Shown: positions 26,102 through 34,420 of the stretch, piece after piece
How the letters are laid out: the number at the start of each line of letters is the position of its first letter
Position numbering within the stretch: position 1 is the first letter of the stretch
Assembly (NCBI GenBank): GCA_002897895.1
Contig: BDSY01000016.1
Span: forward strand, 1 to 58,418
DNA from: a bacterium BMS3Abin06
Lineage (GTDB): Bacteria; Nitrospirota; Thermodesulfovibrionia; UBA6902
Reading direction: 5' to 3'
DNA: 58,418 bases
Notes under the pieces: model-generated
Told to the model about the DNA's origin: nothing
Databases searched by the model: none
What the model saw: only the letters and a program-made list of their open reading frames with translations
Translations under genes and position numbers: made by a program

Positions 26102-26137
26102 TGAATAGTTACAGGGAAAGAGTTTAGAGAGAAAGTT

Positions 26138-26935
26138 ATGAGGATGCTGATTTTATTAATGCTGTTTTTTTTCTGCCCCCTGATTTTTCCTCCTGCTTTA
26201 TTTGCTTCTTCAGCAAAAATTGTGCAGGAAGGGAACAGGTTGTATGAGGAGGGGAAATACGATGAGGCCGTAAATAAATACAATCAGGCAAAGGCGGAAT
26301 CGCCTGATGATGACTTCGGCATTATAAATTTTAATCTCGGTGCAGCCCTTTACAAACAAGGCCGGTATGCAGAGGCTGTTGACGCTTTTACGAACGCATT
26401 GAGCGCAGCAGATAAGAAGCTTGAGGCAAAAGCGGTTTATAATACGGCAAACAGCAAATACAGGCTCGGCAGCTCTCTTGCCAATACTGATATGGAAAGC
26501 GCTGCCGGCTTATACCGTGAATCCCTTGACTACTATAAAAGGGCTATTGAATTAGATGAGGAAAACAAAGACGCAAAATACAACCATGACTTTGTTGAGA
26601 AAAAATTAAAGATGCTTCTGGATAAGATGAAAAACCGGAAGAAGCAGAAAGATCAGGGAGAGGACAAATCCGATAAGGAGAAACAGGGAGAAGGGGAAGG
26701 GCAACAGCAGGAGACCGGCAATGAACAGACTCAGGAAAAGGGGGCAGGGGATAAAACAGAAGACAAAGAAGATACAGGGGAGGCGCAGAGCGCCGCTGCT
26801 CAGGAGCAGGAAACCGGGGAGATGTCTCCTGAAGAAGCAAGAATGCTCCTGAATGCCTACGGACAGGAGGAGGCCGGAGACAATTTGAGGCAGCGCAAAA
26901 AAAGGCATTACAGGGAGGTGTTTAAGGACTGGTGA
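26138..26935 (+). CDS. TPR protein with signal peptide (BatC-like)
   Basis: The 265-residue protein has a signal peptide (ILLMLFFFCPLIFPPALFA), about three TPR units (GNRLYEEGKYDEAVNKYNQA; NLGAALYKQGRYAEAVDAF; YYKRAIELDEENKDAKYN), then a long charged low-complexity stretch rich in Lys, Glu, Gln and Gly (about 170-230), and a basic end KKRHYREVFKDW. This is the periplasmic BatC type, and the charged tail is common in the family. It overlaps the next start by 4 bases. Confidence 0.9.
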   Translation: MRMLILLMLFFFCPLIFPPALFASSAKIVQEGNRLYEEGKYDEAVNKYNQAKAESPDDDFGIINFNLGAALYKQGRYAEAVDAFTNALSAADKKLEAKAVYNTANSKYRLGSSLANTDMESAAGLYRESLDYYKRAIELDEENKDAKYNHDFVEKKLKMLLDKMKNRKKQKDQGEDKSDKEKQGEGEGQQQETGNEQTQEKGAGDKTEDKEDTGEAQSAAAQEQETGEMSPEEARMLLNAYGQEEAGDNLRQRKKRHYREVFKDW

Positions 26936-28770
26936 GAGGGCCTTATTTAAAGAAGATAAATATATTGGCAATGTTCATTTGCCTTTTGACTGCCTTTGGT
27001 CTGCTGTCAACCACTGTTCCGGGAACAGCCGCAGCTGATGAGATTAATTTTGAAGTCTCGGTTGAGAGCAATGTTATTTACCTTGGCAGGAGCTCACAGC
27101 TCAACCTTACATTCCAGGGGTCCCGTGACATACCCCGGCCCGTGCTTCAGGGGATAGACGGTTTCCAGGTGCAATATATCGGGCCTTCAACCAGGATGTC
27201 CATAGTGAACGGAAGGATGTCGTCTTCAGTAATTCATGTGTATTCACTCATCCCGCTTAAGGCCGGAAAATTCAAAATCGGCCCGTTTTCATTTGAATAT
27301 AAAGGGGACACCTATAAATCCAATGCTGTGACTGTCGAGGTTATGGACAGACCTGCCAATGCCGGAAGCCGTGCACAGGGCCGGCAAAAAACTCAAACGG
27401 ATTTAAAGGACCTGGTATTCTTGCTTATGGAAGCGGGAAAAACCACGGCATATGTAAACGAGGTTGTCCCATTGAGAATAAAACTGTATGTAAACAGCCT
27501 GCAAATGCGTGATATTCAGTATCCTGAATTTGCGCATGACGGTTTTTCAGCAGGGGAATTTGGTGAACCCCGGCAATACCGGGAATACAAAGACGGCATA
27601 AACTATAATGTTGTTGAATTCAGCACCCGGATATTCGGCACGAGGCCGGGGGATTTTACAATAGGCCCTGCAAAGCTGAAAGGCAATCTCACAGTCAAAA
27701 GGCAAAGATCTTTATTTGATGATCCCTTTGGACACGACGCATTCAGCGGATTTCTGGGTGCTTATGACGTATCTCCGATTGAACCGGCTTCCGGGAAATT
27801 AAGACTGAAAATTCTCCCTTTCCCGGATAAAGAAGCGCCGGATGATTTTAAAGGGGCTGTCGGGGATTTCAATTTCAGCATGGATGTATCACCCAAAGAG
27901 GTAAAAGCAGGAGACCCCGTCACATTAAAGATGATTATTACCGGGGAGGGCAACTTTGATACGGTTAACAGCCCCACGCTGAAACAGCATGAAGGGTTCA
28001 AAGTGTATGAGCCGCAGGCAAAACAGGAGGGCAGCAGGAAAGTATTTGAGCGGATACTTATACCATTGAGTGATGATATTAAAGAAATCCCCGGGGTTGC
28101 CTTCAGTTTTTTTAATCCAACAAAAGGCGAATACCGGACAATATCAAAGAAAAATGTCGCCATAAAAGTCACAAAACCGGAGAAACAGGAAAATATAACT
28201 ATAATGGAGGCCCCCGTGTCCGCCCTGAAGCGGTCCGGCAGAGAGAGATTCGGCAGGGACATTATTTATATAAAGGAATCTCCCGGGAAATTCAAAAAAA
28301 GGGGAGAGTATCTTTATAATAATACGACATTCCTCCTGCTCCAGGCCGTTCCCCTGCTGATATTTGTCTCTGTACTGGTAATGCAAAAACGAAAAGAGAA
28401 GCTCAGGACCGACATCAGGTATGCGCGGCGGCTTTCAGCCCCCAAAAAAGCAAAGAAAGGTATCCGGGAGGCGCAGCAATATTTAAACAACATCAGTACC
28501 CCGGAATTTTACAGCTCCGTTTTTAAGACTATCAGGGAGTATTTAGGCGACAGATTCCATCTTCCTGCGGCTGGCATAACCGCTGATGTTGTTGATGATG
28601 CACTGAAGACTAAAGGGATAAGCGAAGATATGCTGAACAGGTTAAGAGATATATTTAAAGAATGCGACATGGCAAGGTATGCGCCCTCTGAGTTCGGCAA
28701 AAAAGAGATGGAGGCTACCTTTAATAAGCTTAAGGAAGTTATGGATTATCTTGAAAGGCAGAAGCTATGA
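26932..28770 (+). CDS. BatD-like protein
   Basis: The 612-residue protein starts at a GTG overlapping the TPR gene. A signal-type helix (about 9-33) is followed by Ig-like beta domains of the BatD family (FEVSVESNVIYLGRSSQLNL; FQGSRDIPRPVL; MDVSPKEVKAGDPVTLKM), a membrane helix (about 462-482), and a cytoplasmic helical domain similar to the DUF4381-like protein (EFYSSVFKTIREYLGDRF). BatD is thought to scaffold the periplasmic side of the MoxR-VWA system. Confidence 0.93.
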   Translation: MRGPYLKKINILAMFICLLTAFGLLSTTVPGTAAADEINFEVSVESNVIYLGRSSQLNLTFQGSRDIPRPVLQGIDGFQVQYIGPSTRMSIVNGRMSSSVIHVYSLIPLKAGKFKIGPFSFEYKGDTYKSNAVTVEVMDRPANAGSRAQGRQKTQTDLKDLVFLLMEAGKTTAYVNEVVPLRIKLYVNSLQMRDIQYPEFAHDGFSAGEFGEPRQYREYKDGINYNVVEFSTRIFGTRPGDFTIGPAKLKGNLTVKRQRSLFDDPFGHDAFSGFLGAYDVSPIEPASGKLRLKILPFPDKEAPDDFKGAVGDFNFSMDVSPKEVKAGDPVTLKMIITGEGNFDTVNSPTLKQHEGFKVYEPQAKQEGSRKVFERILIPLSDDIKEIPGVAFSFFNPTKGEYRTISKKNVAIKVTKPEKQENITIMEAPVSALKRSGRERFGRDIIYIKESPGKFKKRGEYLYNNTTFLLLQAVPLLIFVSVLVMQKRKEKLRTDIRYARRLSAPKKAKKGIREAQQYLNNISTPEFYSSVFKTIREYLGDRFHLPAAGITADVVDDALKTKGISEDMLNRLRDIFKECDMARYAPSEFGKKEMEATFNKLKEVMDYLERQKL

Positions 28771-29603
28771 AGATGAAATTTTCAATTTCTGCATATCTGC
28801 TTATCAGTTTTCTGGTGGTTACATCCATATCGGTTGCCCGCCAGGAAACGGATATGCAGCAGGACCCGGAGATGGGAATTAACAGAGAAATTAAGCTGAA
28901 GCCGTCCGGGAGCGGCAACCCGGATTATATCTTTTACAGGGGAAACGCCCTTTATGAAGAGGGCAGATATGATGAGGCTGTTGAGGAATATGGAAGATTG
29001 CTTGAACAGGGTTATGAAAGCGCTAATCTTTATTATAACCTTGGGAACAGCTATTTCAAGAAAGGTGAACTGGGCAGGGCGATACTGAATTATGAAAGGG
29101 CTAAAAAATTAATGCCGCGGGACAGCGATTTAGCCTCAAATTACGAATACGCCCGTTCTCTGATAGAAGGCAATATAACGAACATATCCGGCCAGTGGTT
29201 TAAACGCATATTCGATAAATTTGATATTTTTACTATTAACGGCCTGACTATATTTTTATCCGCTCTGTTTGCCTCCGCTGTTTTCTTTATTATCACAGGA
29301 CTGTTTACGCAAGCGGCAAGAAGGCGCTGCAGGATCGCCCTCCCCATTTTAATAATAGTTTTTACATTATCTGCTTTTTTATTGTACAACAGGATTTCAG
29401 TGTCCGGAAAAGAGGCAGTAATAATATCGGAAAATGCAGCAGTCAGGTTTGAGCCGCTGGACAATGCTACAACATATTTCAGACTTCATGAAGGGATGAA
29501 GGTCTTTATTCTTGAATCAAAAAAGGGCTGGCGAAAAGTTGAGCGCTTTGACGGAAAGGCCGGATGGATCAGGGAGAAAGAAGTCGAAAAGGTGCTTCTA
29601 TAA
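28767..29603 (+). CDS. TPR and SH3-domain protein (BatE-like)
   Basis: The 278-residue protein has a signal-type N-terminal helix, two TPR units (GNALYEEGRYDEAVEEY; NLGNSYFKKGELGRAILNY), two membrane helices (about 155-180 and 190-207) and a bacterial SH3 domain at the end (AVRFEPLDNATTYFRLHEG; GWRKVERFDGKAGWI). This is the BatE arrangement. It overlaps batD by 4 bases and is the last gene of the operon. Confidence 0.92.
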   Translation: MKMKFSISAYLLISFLVVTSISVARQETDMQQDPEMGINREIKLKPSGSGNPDYIFYRGNALYEEGRYDEAVEEYGRLLEQGYESANLYYNLGNSYFKKGELGRAILNYERAKKLMPRDSDLASNYEYARSLIEGNITNISGQWFKRIFDKFDIFTINGLTIFLSALFASAVFFIITGLFTQAARRRCRIALPILIIVFTLSAFLLYNRISVSGKEAVIISENAAVRFEPLDNATTYFRLHEGMKVFILESKKGWRKVERFDGKAGWIREKEVEKVLL

Positions 29604-29699
29604 TATTAAGGATAATGTCGTACTTCTTTCTTTGGACGGCCATACATTTCTGCTGTAGATTGTCCAATTTTTTTGTAGTATATAGAAAAACAAAATCCC

Positions 29700-30662
29700 C
29701 TAACTAACCTTAAAATCCTTAAATGATTCTAAAAGATCGCTATTACCCGGATATTTCTGAAGCATCTCTATCAGCTTTTCCATAGCGGTAACATTATTCA
29801 TCGTTGCCATGCCCCGGTACAATAATTCAAGGCGTCGGTACTCTTCCGGCTCAAACAAAAGCTCAGCACGCCGGGTACCACTCTTTGACACATCGATTGC
29901 CGGGAACACCCTGGTCTCCGCCAGTTTTTTTGAGAGCACCAGTTCCATATTGCCCGTGCCTTTAAACTCCTCAAATATAACATTATCCATAGCACTGCCT
30001 GTATCGACCAGGATCGTTGCAATGATAGTTATAGAGCCCAGACCCTCTACATTGCGGGCAACACCAAAAACACGACGTGGTATTTCAAGTGCACCGGCAC
30101 CCACTCCTCCGGAAAGCGTACGCCCTCTACCTCGGTGCTGTGAGTTATGTACCCGCGCCAGACGCGTAAGTGAGTCAAGCAATATCATCACATTATGCCC
30201 TGCAGCCGCTTCCTTAAAAGCCTCTGCGATAACCTTATCGACAATCTTAATATGATTTTCATAACTATGATCCATAGACGAAGAATATACCCTGGCATTC
30301 ACACTACGCGTAAAATCAGTCACCTCTTCGGGACGCTCATCAACAAGTACGCAATATACCTTCATGTCAGGATACCCGTTTGTTACAGCATTACAGATAT
30401 TCTTTAAAAATGTCGTTTTACCCAACCCGGGCGATGATACCACAAGAGCACGCTGTCCCATCCCTATCGGACAAATAAGATCAAGCGCACGGACGGACAA
30501 ATCATCACTGCCCTTCTCAAGAATAATACGCGGATGCGGATTTACCGCCGTACCGGCAAGAAACTTTTTCTCATCAGCTGAAGCAACTCTGCGCGCCAAC
30601 GCATGCGAACGCTGCTGCGGTCGTGATTTCCCACGCCGCGAATTTAAACCATACGAACTCAT
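29700..30662 (-). CDS. Rho-type ATPase lacking the N-terminal RNA-binding domain
   Basis: The 320-residue protein matches the ATPase half of transcription terminator Rho: PRIILE start, SPIG-like CPIGMGQRALV, Walker A SPGLGKTT (77-84; ordinary Rho has a PKAGKT form), DERPEEVT (108-115), Walker B ILLDSLTRLAR, the Q-loop region RTLSGGVGAGAL, and the R-loop EEFKGTGNMEL. Standard Rho has about 420 residues with a Rho-N helical domain and a cold-shock-like RNA-binding domain; here only about 40 basic residues (RRGKSRPQQRSHALARR) stand in their place. A good AAGGAG precedes the ATG. It is probably a second, specialised Rho; a housekeeping copy would lie elsewhere. The flanks contain toxin-antitoxin and integrase debris, suggesting a transferred segment. 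Confidence 0.9.
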   Translation of the reverse strand: MSSYGLNSRRGKSRPQQRSHALARRVASADEKKFLAGTAVNPHPRIILEKGSDDLSVRALDLICPIGMGQRALVVSSPGLGKTTFLKNICNAVTNGYPDMKVYCVLVDERPEEVTDFTRSVNARVYSSSMDHSYENHIKIVDKVIAEAFKEAAAGHNVMILLDSLTRLARVHNSQHRGRGRTLSGGVGAGALEIPRRVFGVARNVEGLGSITIIATILVDTGSAMDNVIFEEFKGTGNMELVLSKKLAETRVFPAIDVSKSGTRRAELLFEPEEYRRLELLYRGMATMNNVTAMEKLIEMLQKYPGNSDLLESFKDFKVS

Positions 30663-30717
30663 ATATACTCCTTACTTTATTGTTTTTAATAGGAGGTCTT
30701 CATCCTATCCCAGATAT

Positions 30718-30921
30718 TTACATTGCCTGTAGAATGGAGATCTGACACCACCTACTATAGACCTTGGGATAAAGCAATGGATTTCGGGGAAATTCAACAG
30801 CAAAGGTATAAAAAACCCTGAGAAATTCTTCGCCAAGTCCAGGAGACTTATTTTCATACCATACATAACCATTGACAACATCTTCTTAAACTTCAGAAAG
30901 GAAATGCAGGGTATATGTCAT
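30718..30921 (-). pseudogene. ParE-type toxin pseudogene
   Basis: The start overlaps the antitoxin stop as ATGA. The frame reads MTYTLHFLSEV, then a TAA at 30886-30888, then EDVVNGYVWYENKSPGLGEE and FLRVFYTFAVEFPRNPLLYP, clearly the ParE/RelE-type plasmid stabilisation family. The C-terminal RRxLLRRFPYxIYF part is replaced by unrelated sequence ending at 30718. The toxin is doubly inactivated. Confidence 0.8.
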
Positions 30922-31139
30922 TTCCTTTTTTCTATTTTTGTTTGAAGTTCTTCAAAAGACAAAAGATTTCCCGGTGCAGATTCATATTTTATAAATCTTC
31001 TGTCCAACTCCTCTATATGGCTCTGAGGAACAGGCACGACAGCTTCATCCGAAGCAATGCTGTCCCAAATATCTTCCACCAACAGGATTTTTTCTGGTGT
31101 GCTCAATTTGGTAATTTCGGGAATATCGCTTACTCGCAC
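30918..31139 (-). CDS. Addiction-module antitoxin (AddM/Unstab_antitox family)
   Basis: The 73-residue protein (ITKLSTPEKILLVEDIWDSI; VPVPQSHIEELDRR) matches the putative addiction module component family that pairs with ParE-like toxins. It is intact, while the toxin gene directly downstream is broken, so it is an orphan antitoxin in practice. Its start has GGAGG about 6 bases ahead. Confidence 0.88.
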   Translation of the reverse strand: MRVSDIPEITKLSTPEKILLVEDIWDSIASDEAVVPVPQSHIEELDRRFIKYESAPGNLLSFEELQTKIEKRK

Positions 31140-31431
31140 TGTAGACCTCCTTTTTTATTTTATCCCTACCATAATAATAACATTTACCACTAAGATGTTG
31201 TTTTATTACATCACGGACACCACGGACTCACCAAGGAGGGCGGGGGGCTCGACCCTTTTATTCTTGAATATCGCTTTTCGCTCATTACCCCTGGATGTTA
31301 CATGATAGTATGCGCCAGGATATCGTATTCGTAACGGTCTTGCCATCCATGTCCACTACAAGTTTGATTGATTTTAATTTAACTGTACGATAAATTATAG
31401 CAGATTATAAACCATAGATTATTTTTGTAAA
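31140..31431. other. Non-coding accessory DNA
   Basis: This holds a short repeat-like string (CATCACGGACACCACGGACT at about 31210) and AT-rich sequence. No gene was recognised. Confidence 0.5.
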
Positions 31432-31454
31432 ATGTGTAGGCCTGACACCACGGA

Positions 31455-31480
31455 ATGTTATCTAACATGTCGGATAACAT
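31455..31480. repeat. 8-bp inverted repeat before integrase remnant
   Basis: ATGTTATC and GATAACAT flank a 10-base spacer, 5 bases ahead of the ATG of the integrase remnant. The form is that of a recombinase core site or a dimeric repressor operator; which one is not known. Confidence 0.45.
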
Positions 31481-31485
31481 CGTTT

Positions 31486-31638
31486 ATGAATATTCCATCA
31501 GAAATAAAGTCTCGTTTTGATACGCTTCTGGTAAAAAAGCAAATACCGGCGCAGCGCCATAATAATTACAGAAAATGGTTAAGGTATTATCACGATGGTG
31601 ATTCTCTCGATACTTTTGCAAGAGGCTCAATTTTATAG
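31486..31638 (+). pseudogene. N-terminal remnant of a tyrosine recombinase (integron-integrase-like)
   Basis: From ATG 31486 the frame reads MNIPSEIKSRFDTLLVKKQI and then PAQRHNNYRKWLRYYHD, the SAM-like core-binding start of XerC/integron-type integrases. After about 35 codons it breaks at roughly 31600, exactly where the repeated ATPase leader sequence begins. The catalytic part is missing. Confidence 0.6.
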
Positions 31639-31718
31639 TACAATACCATTCCGGGCAGAGTGAGAAATCGTTTTTTCTCAGTTAAGATTAAACCAAAAAC
31701 ATAAACAGAGGTAGACGT

Positions 31719-34409
31719 TTGAACTGGTATCAGAAAGATATTAAAGAAAACTTTGAATTGTTGAAATCCTCCACCCAAGGCCTTTCCTCTGAGGAGGTTG
31801 CTGAAAGACTTCTTGAATACGGCCCGAATGAATTAAAGGAAGTAAAAAAGAAAACGCTATTCATGATGTTCCTTGACCAGTTCAAGGACTTTATGATCAT
31901 GGTGCTGATTGCTGCTGCAGTGGTTTCGGGAATTATCGGGGAGTTGGTTGACACTATTGCCATTGTAGTCATCGTAATCCTGAATGCAATTATCGGTTTT
32001 GTTCAGGAGTACCGGGCGGAAAAGGCCATGAAGGCATTGAAGCAAATGGCGGCCCCGACTGCTCTGGTGCTCAGGGATAATAACATAATAAGTGTCCCTG
32101 CCTCTGAGCTTGTTCCTGGGGATATTGTAATGCTTGAGGCAGGCAGGATAGTGCCTGCTGATATAAGACTTACGGAATCCGCGCAATTAAAGATTGAAGA
32201 GGCTGCCCTGACAGGTGAATCCATCCCGGTTGAAAAAACCGTTGAGACATTTTCCGGGGAATCGATACCACTCGGGGACAGGAAAAATATGGCTTACAAG
32301 GGGACCATTGTTTCATACGGACGCGGAACCGGCATTGTTGTTGCCACGGGAATGAAAACCGAGCTCGGCAAGATCGCTACCCTGCTTCAGGACGAAGAAG
32401 AGGTGAAGACCCCTTTGCAAAAAAGACTCGCAAAGTTCGGGCAGCGTCTCGGCATCGCAGTCCTTGCCATATGCGCTATTGTTTTTGCAACCGGGCTTAT
32501 GAGGGGGGTGGAGCCGCTGTTAATGTTTCTCACTGCCATAAGCCTTGCAGTCGCAGCAATTCCGGAGGCCCTGCCCGCAGTCGTAACAATATCTTTAGCC
32601 CTTGGGGCAAAGAAAATGGTTAAGCAGAATGCACTCGTAAGGAAACTGCCTGCTGTTGAAACCCTCGGCTCTGTGACTTATATATGCTCGGACAAAACAG
32701 GTACGCTTACTTTAAACAAGATGACTGTTGAGGAATTGTTTGTAGAAGGTGAGCTTATTGCAGACGCAGGGAAGTTGGGAGACGCAGGGAGAGAGGGAGA
32801 CGGAGAGACGGAGAGTGCCGCTGTATCACCGTATCACCGTATCACCGCGTCACCGCGTCATTATCTTATGACGGCTATGGCTCTCAATAATGACGCTGTT
32901 CCGGATAAGGATAACGATGTAATCGGCGACCCGACTGAAATTGCCCTGTTTGAAATAGCCCGTAAAAACGGATTTGAAAAGAGTCTCCTTGAAAAGGACT
33001 TCCCGAGGATTGCCGAGATACCCTTTGATTCCGATAGAAAGTGCATGACTACTTTTCATGCAGTCCCCGCATCCCCCTCTCCCCGTGTCATCTCTTTCAC
33101 AAAGGGTGCCTTCGAAAATATTATCGGGAAATCCAGCCATATCCTTTCCGGAAAAGGGGTTATTGAGCTTAATGAAACGATCCGGAAAGAACTGACCTCA
33201 GCAAACGAGAAAATGGCTGATGACGGCCTGAGGACACTCGCTTTTGCAGTCAGGCAGTGGGATGCAATGCCTGCTGAAATGACGCCCGGCAATGTTGAAG
33301 ACAATCTCGTTTTTATCGGGCTTGCTGGGCTTATGGACCCTCCCCGCGAAGAGGCAAAAGAATCTGTAGGAACCTGCAAGACTGCGGGGATAAAACCCGT
33401 GATGATTACAGGGGACCATCCGCTTACCGCAAGAAATATTGCGAGGAGGCTTGGAATAATTGATGACGGAGACGGGGTGATGACCGGACAGGAGCTGGAA
33501 AAACTTTCACTTGAAGAATTTGAAGAGAAGGTCGGGGAGATAAGGGTTTATGCGAGGGTAGCCCCTGAACAGAAGATAAAGATAGTGAAGGCGCTCCAGG
33601 ATAAAGGGGAATTTGTTGCAATGACAGGTGACGGGGTCAATGATGCGCCTGCCCTTAAAAGAGCGGATATCGGTGTGGCAATGGGGATTACAGGCACGGA
33701 TGTATCAAAGGAATCAGCGCATATGATACTCCTTGATGACAACTTTGCGACCATTGTAAAGGCAGTCAGGGAAGGCAGGAGGATATTCGATAATATCCGC
33801 AAGTTTATAAAATACACCATGACGAGTAATTCAGGCGAAATATGGACAATATTCATCCCGCCTTTTCTGGGGCTGCCAATACCTCTTTTGCCGATACATA
33901 TTTTATGGATTAACCTTGTTACCGACGGACTTCCCGGATTGGCCCTTGCAGTGGAACCTGCGGAAAAGGGAATTATGAACAAGCCGCCCCGGCATCCAAA
34001 GGAGAGCATATTCGCGCATGGCCTCGGTTACCATTTATTCTGGGTGGGGCTGCTTATGGGCAGTGTATCGGTATTTACCCAGGCATGGTTTATAAATTCA
34101 GCGGACACTCACTGGCAGACCATGGTCTTTACCGTGCTGTCATTGAGCCAGATGGGGCATGTGCTTGCCGTAAGGTCTGAAAGAGAGTCACTGTTTAGGC
34201 TGGGATTATTTTCCAATAAATCGCTTCTTGGCGCTGTATTGCTGACATTTTTCCTCCAGATGGCAACCATATATGTTCCTGTCTTAAACCCGATCTTCAG
34301 AACCGCTCCTCTCACCGCAGGCGAACTTTTTATAACACTGGCGCTTTCATCTGTCGTATTCATTGCAGTCGAGATTGAGAAGTGGTGGTTCAGGAGAAGG
34401 GAAAGATAA
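31719..34409 (+). CDS. Ca2+-type P-type ATPase (P2 family)
   Basis: The 896-residue protein is a complete cation pump: actuator motif TGES (near 165), M4 AIPEALPA, phosphorylation motif DKTGTLT (325-331), the N-domain DSDRKCMTT, TGDHPLTA, MTGDGVNDAPAL, M5 NSGEI and M6 NLVTDGLPGLAL. The M4, M5 and M6 ligands match Ca2+ pumps of the SERCA/PMR1 type. The TTG start follows a GAGGT, and the same TTG is kept in the decayed copy at 21.2 kb. Two loops in the N-domain look like inserted repeats: residues about 348-383 (GDAGREGDGETESAA then YHRITASPRH) and VPASPSPR just after the DRKCM motif. The gene is followed at 11 bases by priA. Confidence 0.93.
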   Translation: MNWYQKDIKENFELLKSSTQGLSSEEVAERLLEYGPNELKEVKKKTLFMMFLDQFKDFMIMVLIAAAVVSGIIGELVDTIAIVVIVILNAIIGFVQEYRAEKAMKALKQMAAPTALVLRDNNIISVPASELVPGDIVMLEAGRIVPADIRLTESAQLKIEEAALTGESIPVEKTVETFSGESIPLGDRKNMAYKGTIVSYGRGTGIVVATGMKTELGKIATLLQDEEEVKTPLQKRLAKFGQRLGIAVLAICAIVFATGLMRGVEPLLMFLTAISLAVAAIPEALPAVVTISLALGAKKMVKQNALVRKLPAVETLGSVTYICSDKTGTLTLNKMTVEELFVEGELIADAGKLGDAGREGDGETESAAVSPYHRITASPRHYLMTAMALNNDAVPDKDNDVIGDPTEIALFEIARKNGFEKSLLEKDFPRIAEIPFDSDRKCMTTFHAVPASPSPRVISFTKGAFENIIGKSSHILSGKGVIELNETIRKELTSANEKMADDGLRTLAFAVRQWDAMPAEMTPGNVEDNLVFIGLAGLMDPPREEAKESVGTCKTAGIKPVMITGDHPLTARNIARRLGIIDDGDGVMTGQELEKLSLEEFEEKVGEIRVYARVAPEQKIKIVKALQDKGEFVAMTGDGVNDAPALKRADIGVAMGITGTDVSKESAHMILLDDNFATIVKAVREGRRIFDNIRKFIKYTMTSNSGEIWTIFIPPFLGLPIPLLPIHILWINLVTDGLPGLALAVEPAEKGIMNKPPRHPKESIFAHGLGYHLFWVGLLMGSVSVFTQAWFINSADTHWQTMVFTVLSLSQMGHVLAVRSERESLFRLGLFSNKSLLGAVLLTFFLQMATIYVPVLNPIFRTAPLTAGELFITLALSSVVFIAVEIEKWWFRRRER
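32768..32866 (+). repeat. In-frame repeat-derived insertion in the ATPase gene
   Basis: Tandem purine units (GGGAGACGCAGGGAGAGAGG) followed by tandem pyrimidine-rich units (TATCACCG three times, then CGTCACCG twice) can pair with each other. Such strings are normally intergenic; here they keep the frame. A shorter related string (CCGCATCCCCCTCTCCCCGT) lies at about 33066-33088. Confidence 0.55.
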
Positions 34410-34420
34410 AATAAATTACG

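Noticed and set aside
32768-32866. CRISPR-like tandem units in the ATPase gene
   Set aside because: Units are 8 bases, contiguous, without spacers, and lie inside an open frame.
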